Shown here in pieces: positions 27,765 to 36,700 of a DNA stretch of 64,000 nucleotides (position 1 is the first letter of the stretch; each line of letters begins with the position of its first letter). Both the position numbers and the translations under genes were made by a program. Source of the stretch: Jiella pacifica (GTDB lineage: Bacteria; Pseudomonadota; Alphaproteobacteria; Rhizobiales; Rhizobiaceae); contig NZ_JAAAMG010000012.1 in assembly GCF_010500815.1 (NCBI RefSeq), forward strand, positions 113,312 to 177,311, read 5' to 3'. The notes beneath the pieces were generated by a model that saw nothing but the letters and a program-made list of their open reading frames with translations, ran no database searches and was not told the DNA's origin.

Positions 27765-28526
27765 CTAGAGAACACCCGAATAGCGCTTGGCGATGGCCGA
27801 CAGCGTCGTCTCGCGCCAGCGGGTGTCCCGTTCCGCATGTGGCGTGACGATGTCGTGTATGCCGCGGATCCGTGCCGGCCGCTCGGTCAGGAAGATGATC
27901 CTGTCCGACAGTTGCACGGCCTCGCGGAGATTGTGGGTGACCATCAGGGCGGTGGTCGGGCGCGCCGACCACACGTCGATCAACAGCTTGCGGAGCCGCG
28001 TCGCGGTCTGCTCGTCGAGCGAGACGAAGGGCTCGTCGAGGACGAGCAGCGACGGGCGGATGGCAAAGGCCCGCGCCAGGGCGACGCGGCGGGCGAGACC
28101 GAGCGACAGCTCGGACGGATAGCGCGAGCGCATCTCGTCGAGGCCGAGGATCGAGAACAGCTGGTCGAGGTCGCGGCCGGCATCCTCATCGGGAAGCGCG
28201 AGGCGGACATTCTCTTCGACGCTGCGCCAGGGTAGCAGCCGCGGCTCCTGGAACACCGCCGCCACCCGGCCGGCGCCGCCCTCCGGCAGCCTCAGCCGCC
28301 CCTCGAAATCCGGATCGAGCCCGAGGATGATCCTCAGCGTCGTCGTCTTGCCGCAGCCGGACGGGCCGATCAGCGTCGCAAAGCTCGCCGGCGCGACCTT
28401 AAAGGCGATCTCCTCGATCGCCCGCACGTCGCCGCCGTCGGCACCGCGAAAGGTCTTGCCGCGGATCTCAACCTCGAGCGCGCTTGGGCCGCCAGCGGGT
28501 GGAGTGGGCTTCGAAAGGTTGGACAA
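27765..28526 (-). CDS. ABC transporter ATP-binding protein (SsuB/TauB type)
   Basis: ATPase of a nitrate/sulfonate/taurine-type importer. Walker A GPSGCGKT is at residues 54-61, then a FQEPRLLPW Q-loop typical of this subfamily, signature LSLGLARRVALARAF and Walker B LLVLDEPF. The start is uncertain: no ATG fits. I propose TTG at 28526, which overlaps the permease gene by 59 bases; a GTG at 28430 would remove part of the fold. Transcribed with the permease and binding protein upstream. Confidence 0.85.
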   Translation of the reverse strand: MSNLSKPTPPAGGPSALEVEIRGKTFRGADGGDVRAIEEIAFKVAPASFATLIGPSGCGKTTTLRIILGLDPDFEGRLRLPEGGAGRVAAVFQEPRLLPWRSVEENVRLALPDEDAGRDLDQLFSILGLDEMRSRYPSELSLGLARRVALARAFAIRPSLLVLDEPFVSLDEQTATRLRKLLIDVWSARPTTALMVTHNLREAVQLSDRIIFLTERPARIRGIHDIVTPHAERDTRWRETTLSAIAKRYSGVL

Positions 28527-29277
28527 GGAGGAACTCGATGATGAGCATGACGGCGACGAAGGCGAGCGTATAGGCGAGGATCGCGGCGACGTCGAAGAGC
28601 TGGAAATAGAGGTTGATCTGGAATCCGACACCGTTCGAGCGGCCGAGCAGCTCGACGACGAGGGCGATCTTCCAGATGAGCGAGATGCCGGAGCGCGAGG
28701 CTGCGGCGAAATAGGGCTGAAGCTGCGGCAGCACGACGTGGCGGAGCGTCTTGGTCCAGCCGAAGCGATAGACCTTGGCCATCTCCTCGAGGTCCCGGTC
28801 GAGCGCCCTTGCGCCTTCGCGCAGCGTGACGACGACATTGGGGATTTTGTTGACCGCAATCGCGCCGATCGCCGCCGCCTCGTTGAGGCCGAACCAGATA
28901 TAGGCGAGGACGATGACGACGAGCGCCGGGATATTGAGGAAGAGGATCAGCCAAGGGTCGAAGAAGCGGTTCGCCTCGCGGTTCATGCCGAGGAGAATGC
29001 CGATCGCCGAGCCGACCACCATGGCGATGACGAAGGCGCCGGCGACCCGCATCAGCGTCATGGCGAGGTGAAAGAACAACTCGCCCGTCCGTGCGTCGCG
29101 CCAGAACGCCTCGACGACCGCCGGCGGCGCCGGCAGGACGCGGCTGTCGGCGACGATCGCCGCGACCCACCAGATCGCCAGAAGCCCGGCCAGCGAGGCG
29201 ACCGTGACGATGCCTGGGCCGAGGCGCGAGGCGATGCTGCGTTCCGCCGCGACCGGGTGGTCCAGCTCAAGAGCCAT
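28468..29277 (-). CDS. ABC transporter permease (SsuC/TauC type)
   Basis: A 269-residue inner-membrane permease with about six helices and the binding-protein-dependent signature EEMAKVYRFGWTKTLRHVVLP in the loop near residue 175. This is the EAA motif that docks on the ATPase. The ATG at 29277 overlaps the end of the binding-protein gene by 11 bases, so the start is well supported by coupling. Confidence 0.9.
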   Translation of the reverse strand: MALELDHPVAAERSIASRLGPGIVTVASLAGLLAIWWVAAIVADSRVLPAPPAVVEAFWRDARTGELFFHLAMTLMRVAGAFVIAMVVGSAIGILLGMNREANRFFDPWLILFLNIPALVVIVLAYIWFGLNEAAAIGAIAVNKIPNVVVTLREGARALDRDLEEMAKVYRFGWTKTLRHVVLPQLQPYFAAASRSGISLIWKIALVVELLGRSNGVGFQINLYFQLFDVAAILAYTLAFVAVMLIIEFLLVQPFEAHSTRWRPKRARG

Positions 29278-30268
29278 TCTTGCCGTCGTCGAAATAGGTG
29301 CCGGGGGCGAGCTCCTTCGCCGGCCCGACCAGCCGCTCCCCACCGATTTCGGCGAGCAGCCCGTAGAGCTTTGCCGTGTCCGCCTTCTCCTCGGACGCCG
29401 GGCGCGACGGGATACCCTCGCGGTAACGCTCGCGCAGCGTCGTGAAGGTCTTCTCGTCCTCGGCCTTCATCAGCGGCTTCAGCTCTTCCCAGGCCGCGTC
29501 CGAGGTGGTGAGCAGTGCCTTCGTCGCCTTGTCGGCGGCGATGAAGCCGGCGATCGCCTCCGGGTTCTTCTCGGCGAACTCGTCGCGGAAGACCCAGCCG
29601 ATCGAGGCGACCGGGCCGGCGGTGCCCATCTCCATCGCCGCGTCGGTGCCCGAGACCAGCGTGCGAAACCCTTCGGCCTCCAGCCGGGCCGCATAGTGCC
29701 AGAAGTTCAGGACGGCATCGAGCTCGCCCTGCCGGGCCTTTTCGGTGAGGAGCGGCGGAGCGCCGTAGACGATGGAGTTTTCGGCGCCGAGATCGACGCC
29801 GTGCTTCCGCTTCGCCAGCGCCTGGATGAGCAGCCAGTTCTTGTCGAGCGGGCCGCCGGCGACGCCGATCGTCTTGCCCTTCAGGTCGCTGAGCCTTTGC
29901 ACCCGGCTGTCGCCGGCGACCATCAGCGATCCGACCGAGGTGGAATAGGGCACGAAGGTGTAGTCCGCGCCCGATGCCCTGAGACGGGACACCCAGAGCC
30001 AGTCGGAGACGATCATGTCGACGCTGCCGGCCTGCAGCGCGACGGCCGACGCGTCCTCCCCGGCAAAGGGGACGAGTTCGACGTCGACGCCCGCCTTCTC
30101 GTCGAGGCCGGCGCGGGTCATCGCGTCGAGTTCCCAGTTCACCGTGCCGAACTTCAGGATACCGACGCGGATCGTCGGCGTCGCCTCGCTCTCAGCGTGA
30201 GCATTCGGGGCGAGTTGAACGGCGAAAAGCAGCGCGAACACAGCCGCGACGGCGCGCATGAGCCGCAT
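29267..30268 (-). CDS. ABC transporter substrate-binding protein (SsuA/NMT1-like)
   Basis: A 333-residue periplasmic protein. The signal peptide (about residues 1-25, cleavage after AHA) is followed by the NMT1/SsuA-like fold: VGILKFGTVNWELD, QAGSVDMIVSDW and DLKGKTIGVAGGPLDKNW. The substrate cannot be told from sequence; relatives bind aliphatic sulfonates, nitrate or thiamine precursors. The ATG at 30268 is preceded by GGGAGG. First gene of the three-gene importer operon. Confidence 0.88.
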   Translation of the reverse strand: MRLMRAVAAVFALLFAVQLAPNAHAESEATPTIRVGILKFGTVNWELDAMTRAGLDEKAGVDVELVPFAGEDASAVALQAGSVDMIVSDWLWVSRLRASGADYTFVPYSTSVGSLMVAGDSRVQRLSDLKGKTIGVAGGPLDKNWLLIQALAKRKHGVDLGAENSIVYGAPPLLTEKARQGELDAVLNFWHYAARLEAEGFRTLVSGTDAAMEMGTAGPVASIGWVFRDEFAEKNPEAIAGFIAADKATKALLTTSDAAWEELKPLMKAEDEKTFTTLRERYREGIPSRPASEEKADTAKLYGLLAEIGGERLVGPAKELAPGTYFDDGKNGS

Positions 30269-30362
30269 GACGATCCTCCCAAAATCGACGATGCCCAAAG
30301 CGATCATACGGATTTCAATGGCAGAATGCGATGGTCCGTCGTCCCGAAACCGCGCGAGCGGA

Positions 30363-30953
30363 TCACGACCGCGCATCGATCGCGTCGGTGATCTCGTCGG
30401 CCATCTTCAGGAGGCGGACGATCACCGGAACCACAAGGGTGAGGGGCGAAGGCCGGCGGCCCCGCGCCAGCTGCGCCTCGCGCACCTCGCCGGCGATCTG
30501 GCCGATCGCGGGGATGAAGCGGATGGCGAGCGAGATGGCGAGGCTGATCTTGGCGACGTCGAGGCCGAGCCGCGAAAGCGGCGAAAGGCCGCGCTCGATC
30601 GCGGCGACGAGATCGCTCGTCCGGGTGGTCAACGTCACCAGGCCGGCGGCAAGGACGAGGGCGGCAAAGCGCAGGACGACGAGGACGGCTTCGGCAGGCG
30701 TCGCGAGCCAGAGCTGGGCGAGAAAGAGGATCGCGAGGACGAATGCGATCGGCCGAAGTTGGGCCCAGAGGATGCGCGGCCCAAAGCCGGCGAGGCCGTA
30801 GAGCGCCAGGACCATCAGGACGCCGAGCGCGGCGAGCCAGAGCGAGGAAATCGCCAGGAGCAGCGTGCCGCCGAGAATGAGGGCGAGGAGCTTGCGGCCC
30901 GGCCCGGCGCGATGCAGCCGGCTGTCGCCGGCGCGGTAGAGGCCGACGATCAT
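30363..30953 (-). CDS. bioN: Energy-coupling factor transmembrane protein (BioN/EcfT)
   Basis: A 196-residue membrane protein with five hydrophobic segments. It carries the EcfT features FIPAIGQIAGEVREAQLARG, whose Ala-Arg-Gly coupling motif docks on the ATPase. With BioM and BioY it forms a biotin ECF importer. It overlaps the ATPase gene by four bases (ATGA). Confidence 0.9.
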   Translation of the reverse strand: MIVGLYRAGDSRLHRAGPGRKLLALILGGTLLLAISSLWLAALGVLMVLALYGLAGFGPRILWAQLRPIAFVLAILFLAQLWLATPAEAVLVVLRFAALVLAAGLVTLTTRTSDLVAAIERGLSPLSRLGLDVAKISLAISLAIRFIPAIGQIAGEVREAQLARGRRPSPLTLVVPVIVRLLKMADEITDAIDARS

Positions 30954-31648
30954 CCGACGAGCCGCCGATAGGCGTGGATCGCCTCGGCCGGCGGGGCGTC
31001 GGCGACGACGCCGCCCTCCTCGAAGACGACGACCCGGTCGAAGTTCTCGAGCAGTCGCAGATCGTGGGTGACGAGGACGACGCGCTGGTCGAGCGCCTCG
31101 ACGGCGGCCATGATCGTCCGCGTGTTGCGCCGGTCGAGGAGGGTCGTCGGCTCGTCGAGCACCAGCCAGTCGGGCTCGAGGATCATCACGCCCGCCAGCG
31201 CCACCATCTGCCGTTCGCCGCCGGAGAGTTCATGGACGAGGCGGTCGCCGAAACCGTCGAGGGAGAAGCGCTTGAGGGTCGCCTCGACCCTTGCGGTGAT
31301 CTCGGCCTTCGGCAGCTTTCGCCCCTTCAGACCGAAGGCGAGATCCTCGCCGACCGTCGGATAGATCACCTGGTTGTCCGGGTTCTGGAACAGGAAGCCG
31401 ACCTTGCGGCGGACGGCCCCGGCGTCCTTGCGGGTATCGAGCCCGTCGACGGCAACGCTTCCCCGGCTCGGCAGGAGGAGGCCGTTGAGGAGCCGGGCGA
31501 AGCTGCTCTTGCCGGAGCCGTTGGCGCCGATCACGCCGATGCGGCGCTCGCTCAATGTCAGATCGATGCCGGACAGGACGGTGCGTTCGCCGCGATCGAG
31601 GCGAACGCCCGTGAGGGAAATCACCGGTTGCCCGTCAGGGCCGGCCAT
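30950..31648 (-). CDS. bioM: Energy-coupling factor ATPase (BioM/EcfA)
   Basis: A 232-residue ABC ATPase with Walker A GANGSGKS (41-48), Q-loop FQNPDNQVIYPTVGEDLAFG typical of cobalt/biotin ECF ATPases, signature LSGGERQMVAL and Walker B DWLVLDEPTTLLD. It energises biotin uptake. The start overlaps the end of bioY by 14 bases. Confidence 0.92.
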   Translation of the reverse strand: MAGPDGQPVISLTGVRLDRGERTVLSGIDLTLSERRIGVIGANGSGKSSFARLLNGLLLPSRGSVAVDGLDTRKDAGAVRRKVGFLFQNPDNQVIYPTVGEDLAFGLKGRKLPKAEITARVEATLKRFSLDGFGDRLVHELSGGERQMVALAGVMILEPDWLVLDEPTTLLDRRNTRTIMAAVEALDQRVVLVTHDLRLLENFDRVVVFEEGGVVADAPPAEAIHAYRRLVG

Positions 31649-32192
31649 GCGCCGGGCGGATCATCGGATAGGCACGCTTCACCATGAGGATCGCCGCCGC
31701 CGCGAGCCCGGCCTTGACGAGATCGCCGGGAATGAAGGCGGCCGAGCCGGTGGCGGCCGTCGCGAGCGGCACGCCGCCGACGAGGGAGATCCAAGGAATG
31801 CCGATGCCGTAGAGGACGACGATCCCTCCCACCGTTGCCGCGAGGAAGGCGGTGACGAAGTTGAGCGAGGTCCAGAACCGCTCGACCAGATATCCGGTGA
31901 CGGCGGCGGCGGCGATCCAGCCGAAGATGAACCCGGCGGTCGGCCCGGCAAAGATGCCGAGACCGCCGCGTCCGCCCGACAACAGCGGCAGGCCGACGGC
32001 GACGAGGAGGACGAAGAGCAGCATCGACAGGGCGCCGCGCTTTGCCCCGAGGATGCCGCCGGCCAGCATCGGCCCCATCGACTGGGCGGTGATCGGCACG
32101 GCGATCGCCGGGATCATCAGCGGCGGGAAGGCGCCGAGCGCCGCCATCAGGGCAGCGAACAGCGCGACGAGGACGATGTCGCGGGTGGACAT
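31635..32192 (-). CDS. bioY: Biotin ECF transporter S component
   Basis: A 185-residue membrane protein with six hydrophobic helices and the BioY signatures ITAQSMGPMLAGGILGAKRG and GPTAGFIFGW. It binds biotin. First gene of bioY-M-N. I looked for a BioR operator (TTATAGATA-type) upstream and did not see one. Confidence 0.93.
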   Translation of the reverse strand: MSTRDIVLVALFAALMAALGAFPPLMIPAIAVPITAQSMGPMLAGGILGAKRGALSMLLFVLLVAVGLPLLSGGRGGLGIFAGPTAGFIFGWIAAAAVTGYLVERFWTSLNFVTAFLAATVGGIVVLYGIGIPWISLVGGVPLATAATGSAAFIPGDLVKAGLAAAAILMVKRAYPMIRPAHGRP

Positions 32193-32309
32193 GACTCATT
32201 CCTTTCGGGACGCGAAACACCGGCCCAATCATCGCACCGCGACGCAAAAATCAATGGGTGAAGGTCCGCCCAGTGGTGCGGCCGCTGGATCGGGCCCTCG
32301 CGCGGTACG

Positions 32310-32786
32310 TTAGGCGGCGTCGCCCTGCTGCGGCGAGGGCCGCCGGTCGGCCGGCGGCGGCTTGCCGGCGGTGCGCCGCCGCCAGCGGCCGGCCCGGTTT
32401 CCGGCGAGGATCCAATAGACGAGGGAAAAGGTGAGGGAGGCGACGAGGATCGCCGTCTGGACGCTCATATGCGGCACGTTCGGGCCATAGGCGGTGAAGA
32501 GAACGGCGATGCCGCCGAGCAGCCCCGCGACTATGTGGAGGAGCAGCGAGGAGAGGCCCAGCACTTCAGTCGCCACCATGAAGAACAGCCAGGGCAGAAA
32601 CGCCACGGCGCCGATCTGGACCGTCTGGGCGCCGAAATAGAAGGCCACCTCGCCGATGAAGATCGGATCGAGCGCATCGGGCGTGTTCATCTGCACGAAC
32701 GGCCATAGCATCGCGAAGGCCGCCGCGAGGCATGCCGCGACATAAGCGAGCGGAACGACGAACAGAAATCTCAGGACCGTGCCCAT
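32310..32786 (-). CDS. Hypothetical four-helix membrane protein
   Basis: A 158-residue protein with four predicted transmembrane helices (about residues 5-30, 45-75, 80-103 and 108-130) and a basic, Pro-rich C-terminal tail that should be cytoplasmic. I do not recognise the family. The ATG at 32786 with GGAGAG upstream is preferred to a GTG at 32810. It is divergent from the DUF1223 gene. Confidence 0.65.
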   Translation of the reverse strand: MGTVLRFLFVVPLAYVAACLAAAFAMLWPFVQMNTPDALDPIFIGEVAFYFGAQTVQIGAVAFLPWLFFMVATEVLGLSSLLLHIVAGLLGGIAVLFTAYGPNVPHMSVQTAILVASLTFSLVYWILAGNRAGRWRRRTAGKPPPADRRPSPQQGDAA

Positions 32787-32903
32787 CGGCGCGAACTCTC
32801 TCCAGGCCACACGGAATCGTCATCGAATCCCGATGCGGCGACTGTAACCCCTCCTGCCGCGCCATCGAACCCGGGTCGAGAGCAATATCTCAAGGAGAGA
32901 TCC

Positions 32904-33584
32904 ATGCTGGCCGGATGGTTCGCCGCCGTTTCGATCGCGACGCGCGCCATCGCGCCGGCCGCCGCCGGGCCTCGGCACGTGGTGGAGTTGTTCACCAGCC
33001 AGGGCTGCTCCTCCTGCCCGCCCGCCGACGCCCTGTTGCGGCAGCTTTCCGGCGACGGGGAGGTCCTCGCGCTCGGCTTTCACGTCGACTACTGGGACCG
33101 CCTCGGCTGGAAGGACACGCTCGGCTCGTCCGCCCATTCCCTTCGCCAGCGCGACTATGCGGTGCGTCGCGGCGATGGCCGGGTCTATACGCCGCAGGCG
33201 GTGGTCGACGGCGGCGGCCATGCGGTCGGCTCGAACGCGGGCGCGGTCTCCGGCCTGATGGGTGCGCCGCTGCCGGTCGCGGTCTGCCTCGACCGCAAGG
33301 CCGGGACGGTCAGCATCGGGGGCGGTCGGGGCAGCGCGACGCTTTGGCGGGTGGACTACACCCGCGCGTCTGCGGTGCCGATCGCCCGCGGCGAGAACCG
33401 TGGCCGGACGGTCACCTACGTCAACGCCGTGCGCGGACTGACGCCGCTCGGCCGCTGGACCGGCAAACCGGCGCGATTCGCCCTCGGCGCCTGCGCGTCG
33501 GCCGAGGGCGCCGACGCCTGCGCCGTCATCCTGCAGGCCGGTAACGAGGATCAGCCGGGGGCAATCTTGGGCGCGGCGGACTGA
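32904..33584 (+). CDS. DUF1223 thioredoxin-like exported protein
   Basis: A 226-residue protein with an N-terminal signal-like segment (1-22) and a DUF1223 domain. HVVELFTSQGCSSCPPAD contains a CxxC (Cys35, Cys38) in a thioredoxin-like fold, followed by GFHVDYWDRLGWKDT and YTPQAVVDG. A strong AAGGAGAG ribosome binding site precedes the ATG. Function of the family is unknown; the CxxC suggests redox activity in the periplasm. Confidence 0.88.
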   Translation: MLAGWFAAVSIATRAIAPAAAGPRHVVELFTSQGCSSCPPADALLRQLSGDGEVLALGFHVDYWDRLGWKDTLGSSAHSLRQRDYAVRRGDGRVYTPQAVVDGGGHAVGSNAGAVSGLMGAPLPVAVCLDRKAGTVSIGGGRGSATLWRVDYTRASAVPIARGENRGRTVTYVNAVRGLTPLGRWTGKPARFALGACASAEGADACAVILQAGNEDQPGAILGAAD

Positions 33585-33693
33585 GAGGGCATCAGGGCGC
33601 GGTGACTGAGGTCTGCGTAGCAGCCGCTCCGGCGACTTGCGTGGAGCGCTGAGGGCAGATGTCAGCCGGATCGGGCGGTCGGCAGCGATCACC

Positions 33694-33981
33694 TCATGGC
33701 TCGAACAGGCCGGGCAGGTTGCCGGCCCGTGCGGGACCCGGACGATGCGAACCTCATCGTCCAATTCCCGAAAGAAGATCAGGTAGCGATCGTGCACGGT
33801 CGCCCGCAGGCCGGGAGCTAGGTCGTTCCCGAAAACTCGTCGGACGCAGAGCGGCCTGGGCCGCCTTCCGCTCCAGTTCCGCGACGAAGCTCATCGCCCG
33901 GTCGGGATTCTCCTCGGCGATGTACAGCGCGATGTCGCGACGGTCGGCCAGGGCCTCCGGGGAATATCCGAGCCGTTTCAC
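33694..33981 (-). pseudogene. parE-like toxin, broken by two compensating single-base frameshifts
   Basis: A ParE/RelE-superfamily toxin gene of 96 codons. Frame 1 gives VKRLGYSPEALADRRDIALY through FVAELERKAAQAALRPTSFRE. A one-base shift near 33836 is needed to continue with DLAPGLRATVHDRYLIFF and VRIVRVPH. A second, opposite shift near 33725 restores the first frame for AGNLPGLFEP and the stop. The gene length is still a multiple of three. As it stands translation stops at 33754, so the product loses its catalytic C-terminal half. Confidence 0.8.
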
Positions 33982-34223
33982 CGCGGACCCGCGCGCCGCG
34001 CCTCGATGGCGGCGCGAAGTTCGGCATAGACCTCTTCGGCCGGAATACTCGCGCCGCTCGCGTCGCCGGCCCGGATCGCCTCGCGCAGCGCCATTAGTTC
34101 CCGCCGCTAGCCATCGCGAGATCTGGTCCATTCGCGCAGGGCTTCGCGCACCACCTCGCTGGTCGAGGCATACTCACCTTCCCGGACGGCCGCCTTGACG
34201 GCCGCGGCCATCTCGGCGGGCAC
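33978..34223 (-). pseudogene. parD-like antitoxin, truncated and interrupted by an amber codon
   Basis: The minus strand encodes VPAEMAAAVKAAVREGEYAS and TSEVVREALREW, the helical core of a ParD/RHH antitoxin. A TAG stop follows RSRDG near 34108. After it the frame continues with RRELMALREAIRAGDASG and VYAELRAAIEARRAG, the normal ParD toxin-binding tail, up to a TGA overlapping the parE start. The N-terminal beta strand of the ribbon-helix-helix is replaced by unrelated residues. Both partners of this pair are therefore decayed. Confidence 0.8.
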
Positions 34224-34672
34224 GCCTCTTGAATGCCGAGAGCTATGAAGGGCGTTTGGAATGAAAGCGAATTGCGGATTCTGCTTCAGGTTCCAAATCA
34301 ACCCGCGCAGACCCCGAAACCCGCCCGAGCCTCATCCCGCAACTGCCTCGCGGGCTGCGGGGCTGGCGGGGCCGGCGGCAGACGCATGGCACCATCTCCG
34401 GATGAAGCGCCCTTCATACCTCGATCACCCGCATGCCGACGCCCTTCGCCGAGCGAAATTCCAGGTCATGACGCCCCGGGCCGAGTGCTTCTATGGGGAG
34501 CGGCAGCCCCATTCCGCCACCGCCTCGCGTTCCGACTTGCGGATGCACTCGCTCTCCGACTCCGGCTGCCGCAAGTGGCGAAGATGTCGCGGTCACGCGT
34601 CTGGCGGGCCGTCGGCGAACCCAAGCGGATGGCGGTTCGGTTCAAGCAGGCCGGCGGTGGAGCGACGCCCCC
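34224..34672. other. Intergenic stretch with a decayed copy of the rlmN 3' end
   Basis: About 450 bases without an intact gene. On the minus strand about 34560-34650 encodes SPTARQTRDRDIFATCG, close to the RlmN segment [17 protein letters not shown] of the intact gene 0.7 kb away. At the DNA level a 32-base core (34568-34599 against 35326-35357) differs at four transitions. This looks like an old partial duplication or rearrangement. Confidence 0.6.
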
Positions 34673-35113
34673 TCAGCCGCCATTGCGGTCGAGCCACGCC
34701 TTCATCTGGGCAATCTCGGCCTCCTGGGCCTTGATGATCGTCTCGGCCAGCGCCCGGGCCTCCGGGTCCTTGCCGTATTGCAGCTCGACCTCGGCCATGG
34801 CGACGGCGCCTTCGTGATGGGCGAGCATGCCGCGCATGAAGTCGATGTCGGGATTGCCGGTCATCGGGGTCGCCATGCCGGCTTCCATGTCGCCCATCGC
34901 CTTCATGAAGGCGCGGGTCGACGGCGTGTCTGCCGCGCCGTCCGCCGTCGTTCCATGCATGCCGTGCGCGCCGTCCATGCCAGGCATCTCGGCCATGCCA
35001 GGCTTGGCGTGGTCCATCATGCCCGGCTCGGCGGGCTCCGGCGAGGTCTGCGCCATGGCGAGGCCCGTCGTCCCGAGCATGAAGGCAGCAGCCAGCGTTG
35101 CGATTCTGGTCAT
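34673..35113 (-). CDS. DUF305 exported Met/His-rich protein
   Basis: A 146-residue protein with a signal peptide (cleavage after AMA, near residue 21). A Met/His/Pro-rich segment (about 30-55, with repeated PGM and HGM) precedes the DUF305 four-helix domain: [20 protein letters not shown] and then [16 protein letters not shown]305 proteins often accompany copper resistance, and the Met/His segment fits periplasmic copper binding. No copper pump is adjacent. Confidence 0.88.
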   Translation of the reverse strand: MTRIATLAAAFMLGTTGLAMAQTSPEPAEPGMMDHAKPGMAEMPGMDGAHGMHGTTADGAADTPSTRAFMKAMGDMEAGMATPMTGNPDIDFMRGMLAHHEGAVAMAEVELQYGKDPEARALAETIIKAQEAEIAQMKAWLDRNGG

Positions 35114-35239
35114 CCGTCTCGTCTCCCAACAAAAGGCCGTCGGGTCCCGATAAGGGCCCCGAATCGTTGCGGAAGAGAGATGAGGCTTCCAGCTACTGGA
35201 GGGTCAATGCCGCCCCAGGCACGATCGGGCACGATCGCG

Positions 35240-36544
35240 TTATCCGGCGGCGAGTTCGGTGACGCGCGCCGCCTCGAGGCTGTCGCGGTCCTTCTTGCGC
35301 ATGCGTTCCGACTCCGACTTCAACTGGCCGCAGGCGGCGAAGATGTCGCGGCCGCGCGGGGTTCGGATGGGGGAGGCGTAGCCGGCCTGGTTGACAGCGT
35401 CGGCGAAGCGCTCGATCTGGTCCCAGTCCGAGCAGTCGTAGGCGCTGCCCGGCCACGGGTTGAACGGGATCAGGTTGATCTTCGCCGGAATGCCCTTGAG
35501 GATCTGCACCAGCGCCTTTGCGTCGGCGAGACTGTCGTTGACGCCCTTCAGCATGACGTATTCGAAGGTGATGCGCCGGGCGTTCGAGAGGCCCGGATAG
35601 GCGCGGCAGGCCGCGAGCAGATCCTTCAGCGGATACTTCTTGTTGATCGGCACCAACTCGTCGCGCAGTTCGTCGCGCACCGCATGGAGCGAAATCGCCA
35701 GCATGACGCCCATCTCGGCGCCGGCCTTTTCGATCATCGGGACGACGCCGGAGGTCGAGAGCGTGATCCGCCGCTTCGACAGGGCAAGGCCCTCGCCGTC
35801 GGATACGACGGCCAGCGCCGCCTTGACGGCGTCGAAATTATACAGCGGCTCGCCCATGCCCATCATCACGACGTTCGAGACGAGGCGGCCCTCCGAGGGC
35901 ACGATGGCGCCGGCGGGTGTCGCGGCCTCGGGAAAGTCGCCGAGCCTATCTCTGGCCAGGAGCACCTGGCCGACGATCTCGTCGGCGGTGAGGTTGCGGA
36001 CGAGGCGCTGGGTGCCGGTGTGGCAGAAGGTGCAGGTAAGGGTGCAGCCGACCTGGGAGGAGACGCAGAGCGTGCCGCGGCCTTCCTCCGGAATGTAGAC
36101 CGTCTCGATCTCGACCGGGCGCCCGGCGCCCTTGGCCGGAAAGCGCAGCACCCATTTGCGCGTGCCGTCGACCGACACCTGCTCGGTGACGATCTCCGGC
36201 CGGGCGATGGTGAAGGCGGCGGCGAGCTTCTCACGCAGATCCTTGGAGACGTTCGCCATCTGGGAGAAATCGGCGACGCCGCGCACATAGAGCCACTGCC
36301 AGAGCTGGGCGACCCGCATCTTGATCTGCCGCCGCTCGACGCCGACCGAGACGAGCGCCTCGCCGAGCTCCTCGCGCGACAGGCCGATCAGCGAGGGCTT
36401 TTCCTCGCCGGGCGCGGCGCCCGGCACGGCAGAGGAAGCGGCTTTCGAGGCGATCGCCCGCTCGGCCAGGAGGTTCTCGGCCTGTACGTTTTCGGCAAGT
36501 CCGGTGCGCGCCTGCGGCGCTTTCAGATCGATCGAAACGGCCAT
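35240..36544 (-). CDS. rlmN: 23S rRNA (adenine2503-C2)-methyltransferase
   Basis: RlmN methylates A2503 of 23S rRNA and A37 of some tRNAs by radical SAM chemistry. The iron-sulfur cluster motif is CTLTCTFC (Cys167, 171, 174). [10 protein letters not shown], the ISLHA segment and the C-terminal [11 protein letters not shown] (catalytic Cys) are all present. The protein is 434 residues from the ATG at 36544; the open frame to 36670 is not used because GAAGGA sits just before 36544. Confidence 0.95.
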   Translation of the reverse strand: MAVSIDLKAPQARTGLAENVQAENLLAERAIASKAASSAVPGAAPGEEKPSLIGLSREELGEALVSVGVERRQIKMRVAQLWQWLYVRGVADFSQMANVSKDLREKLAAAFTIARPEIVTEQVSVDGTRKWVLRFPAKGAGRPVEIETVYIPEEGRGTLCVSSQVGCTLTCTFCHTGTQRLVRNLTADEIVGQVLLARDRLGDFPEAATPAGAIVPSEGRLVSNVVMMGMGEPLYNFDAVKAALAVVSDGEGLALSKRRITLSTSGVVPMIEKAGAEMGVMLAISLHAVRDELRDELVPINKKYPLKDLLAACRAYPGLSNARRITFEYVMLKGVNDSLADAKALVQILKGIPAKINLIPFNPWPGSAYDCSDWDQIERFADAVNQAGYASPIRTPRGRDIFAACGQLKSESERMRKKDRDSLEAARVTELAAG

Positions 36545-36700
36545 GAGGGTCCTTCGCGGAAATGTCTCGACGTCGACCGTTCGCGGCCGTCGTTCTCTGG
36601 CGTCGCCGCAAGCGGCGCGCTTATGTGTCGGATTACCGAGACACATGCCCGTTTGGAGCCGATACTTCAAGGTCTGCCGGTTTTGCTTCTGCCGTCCGTT

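Noticed and set aside
32193..32309. A BioR operator upstream of bioY.
   Set aside because: No TTATAGATA-like palindrome is present in the leader.
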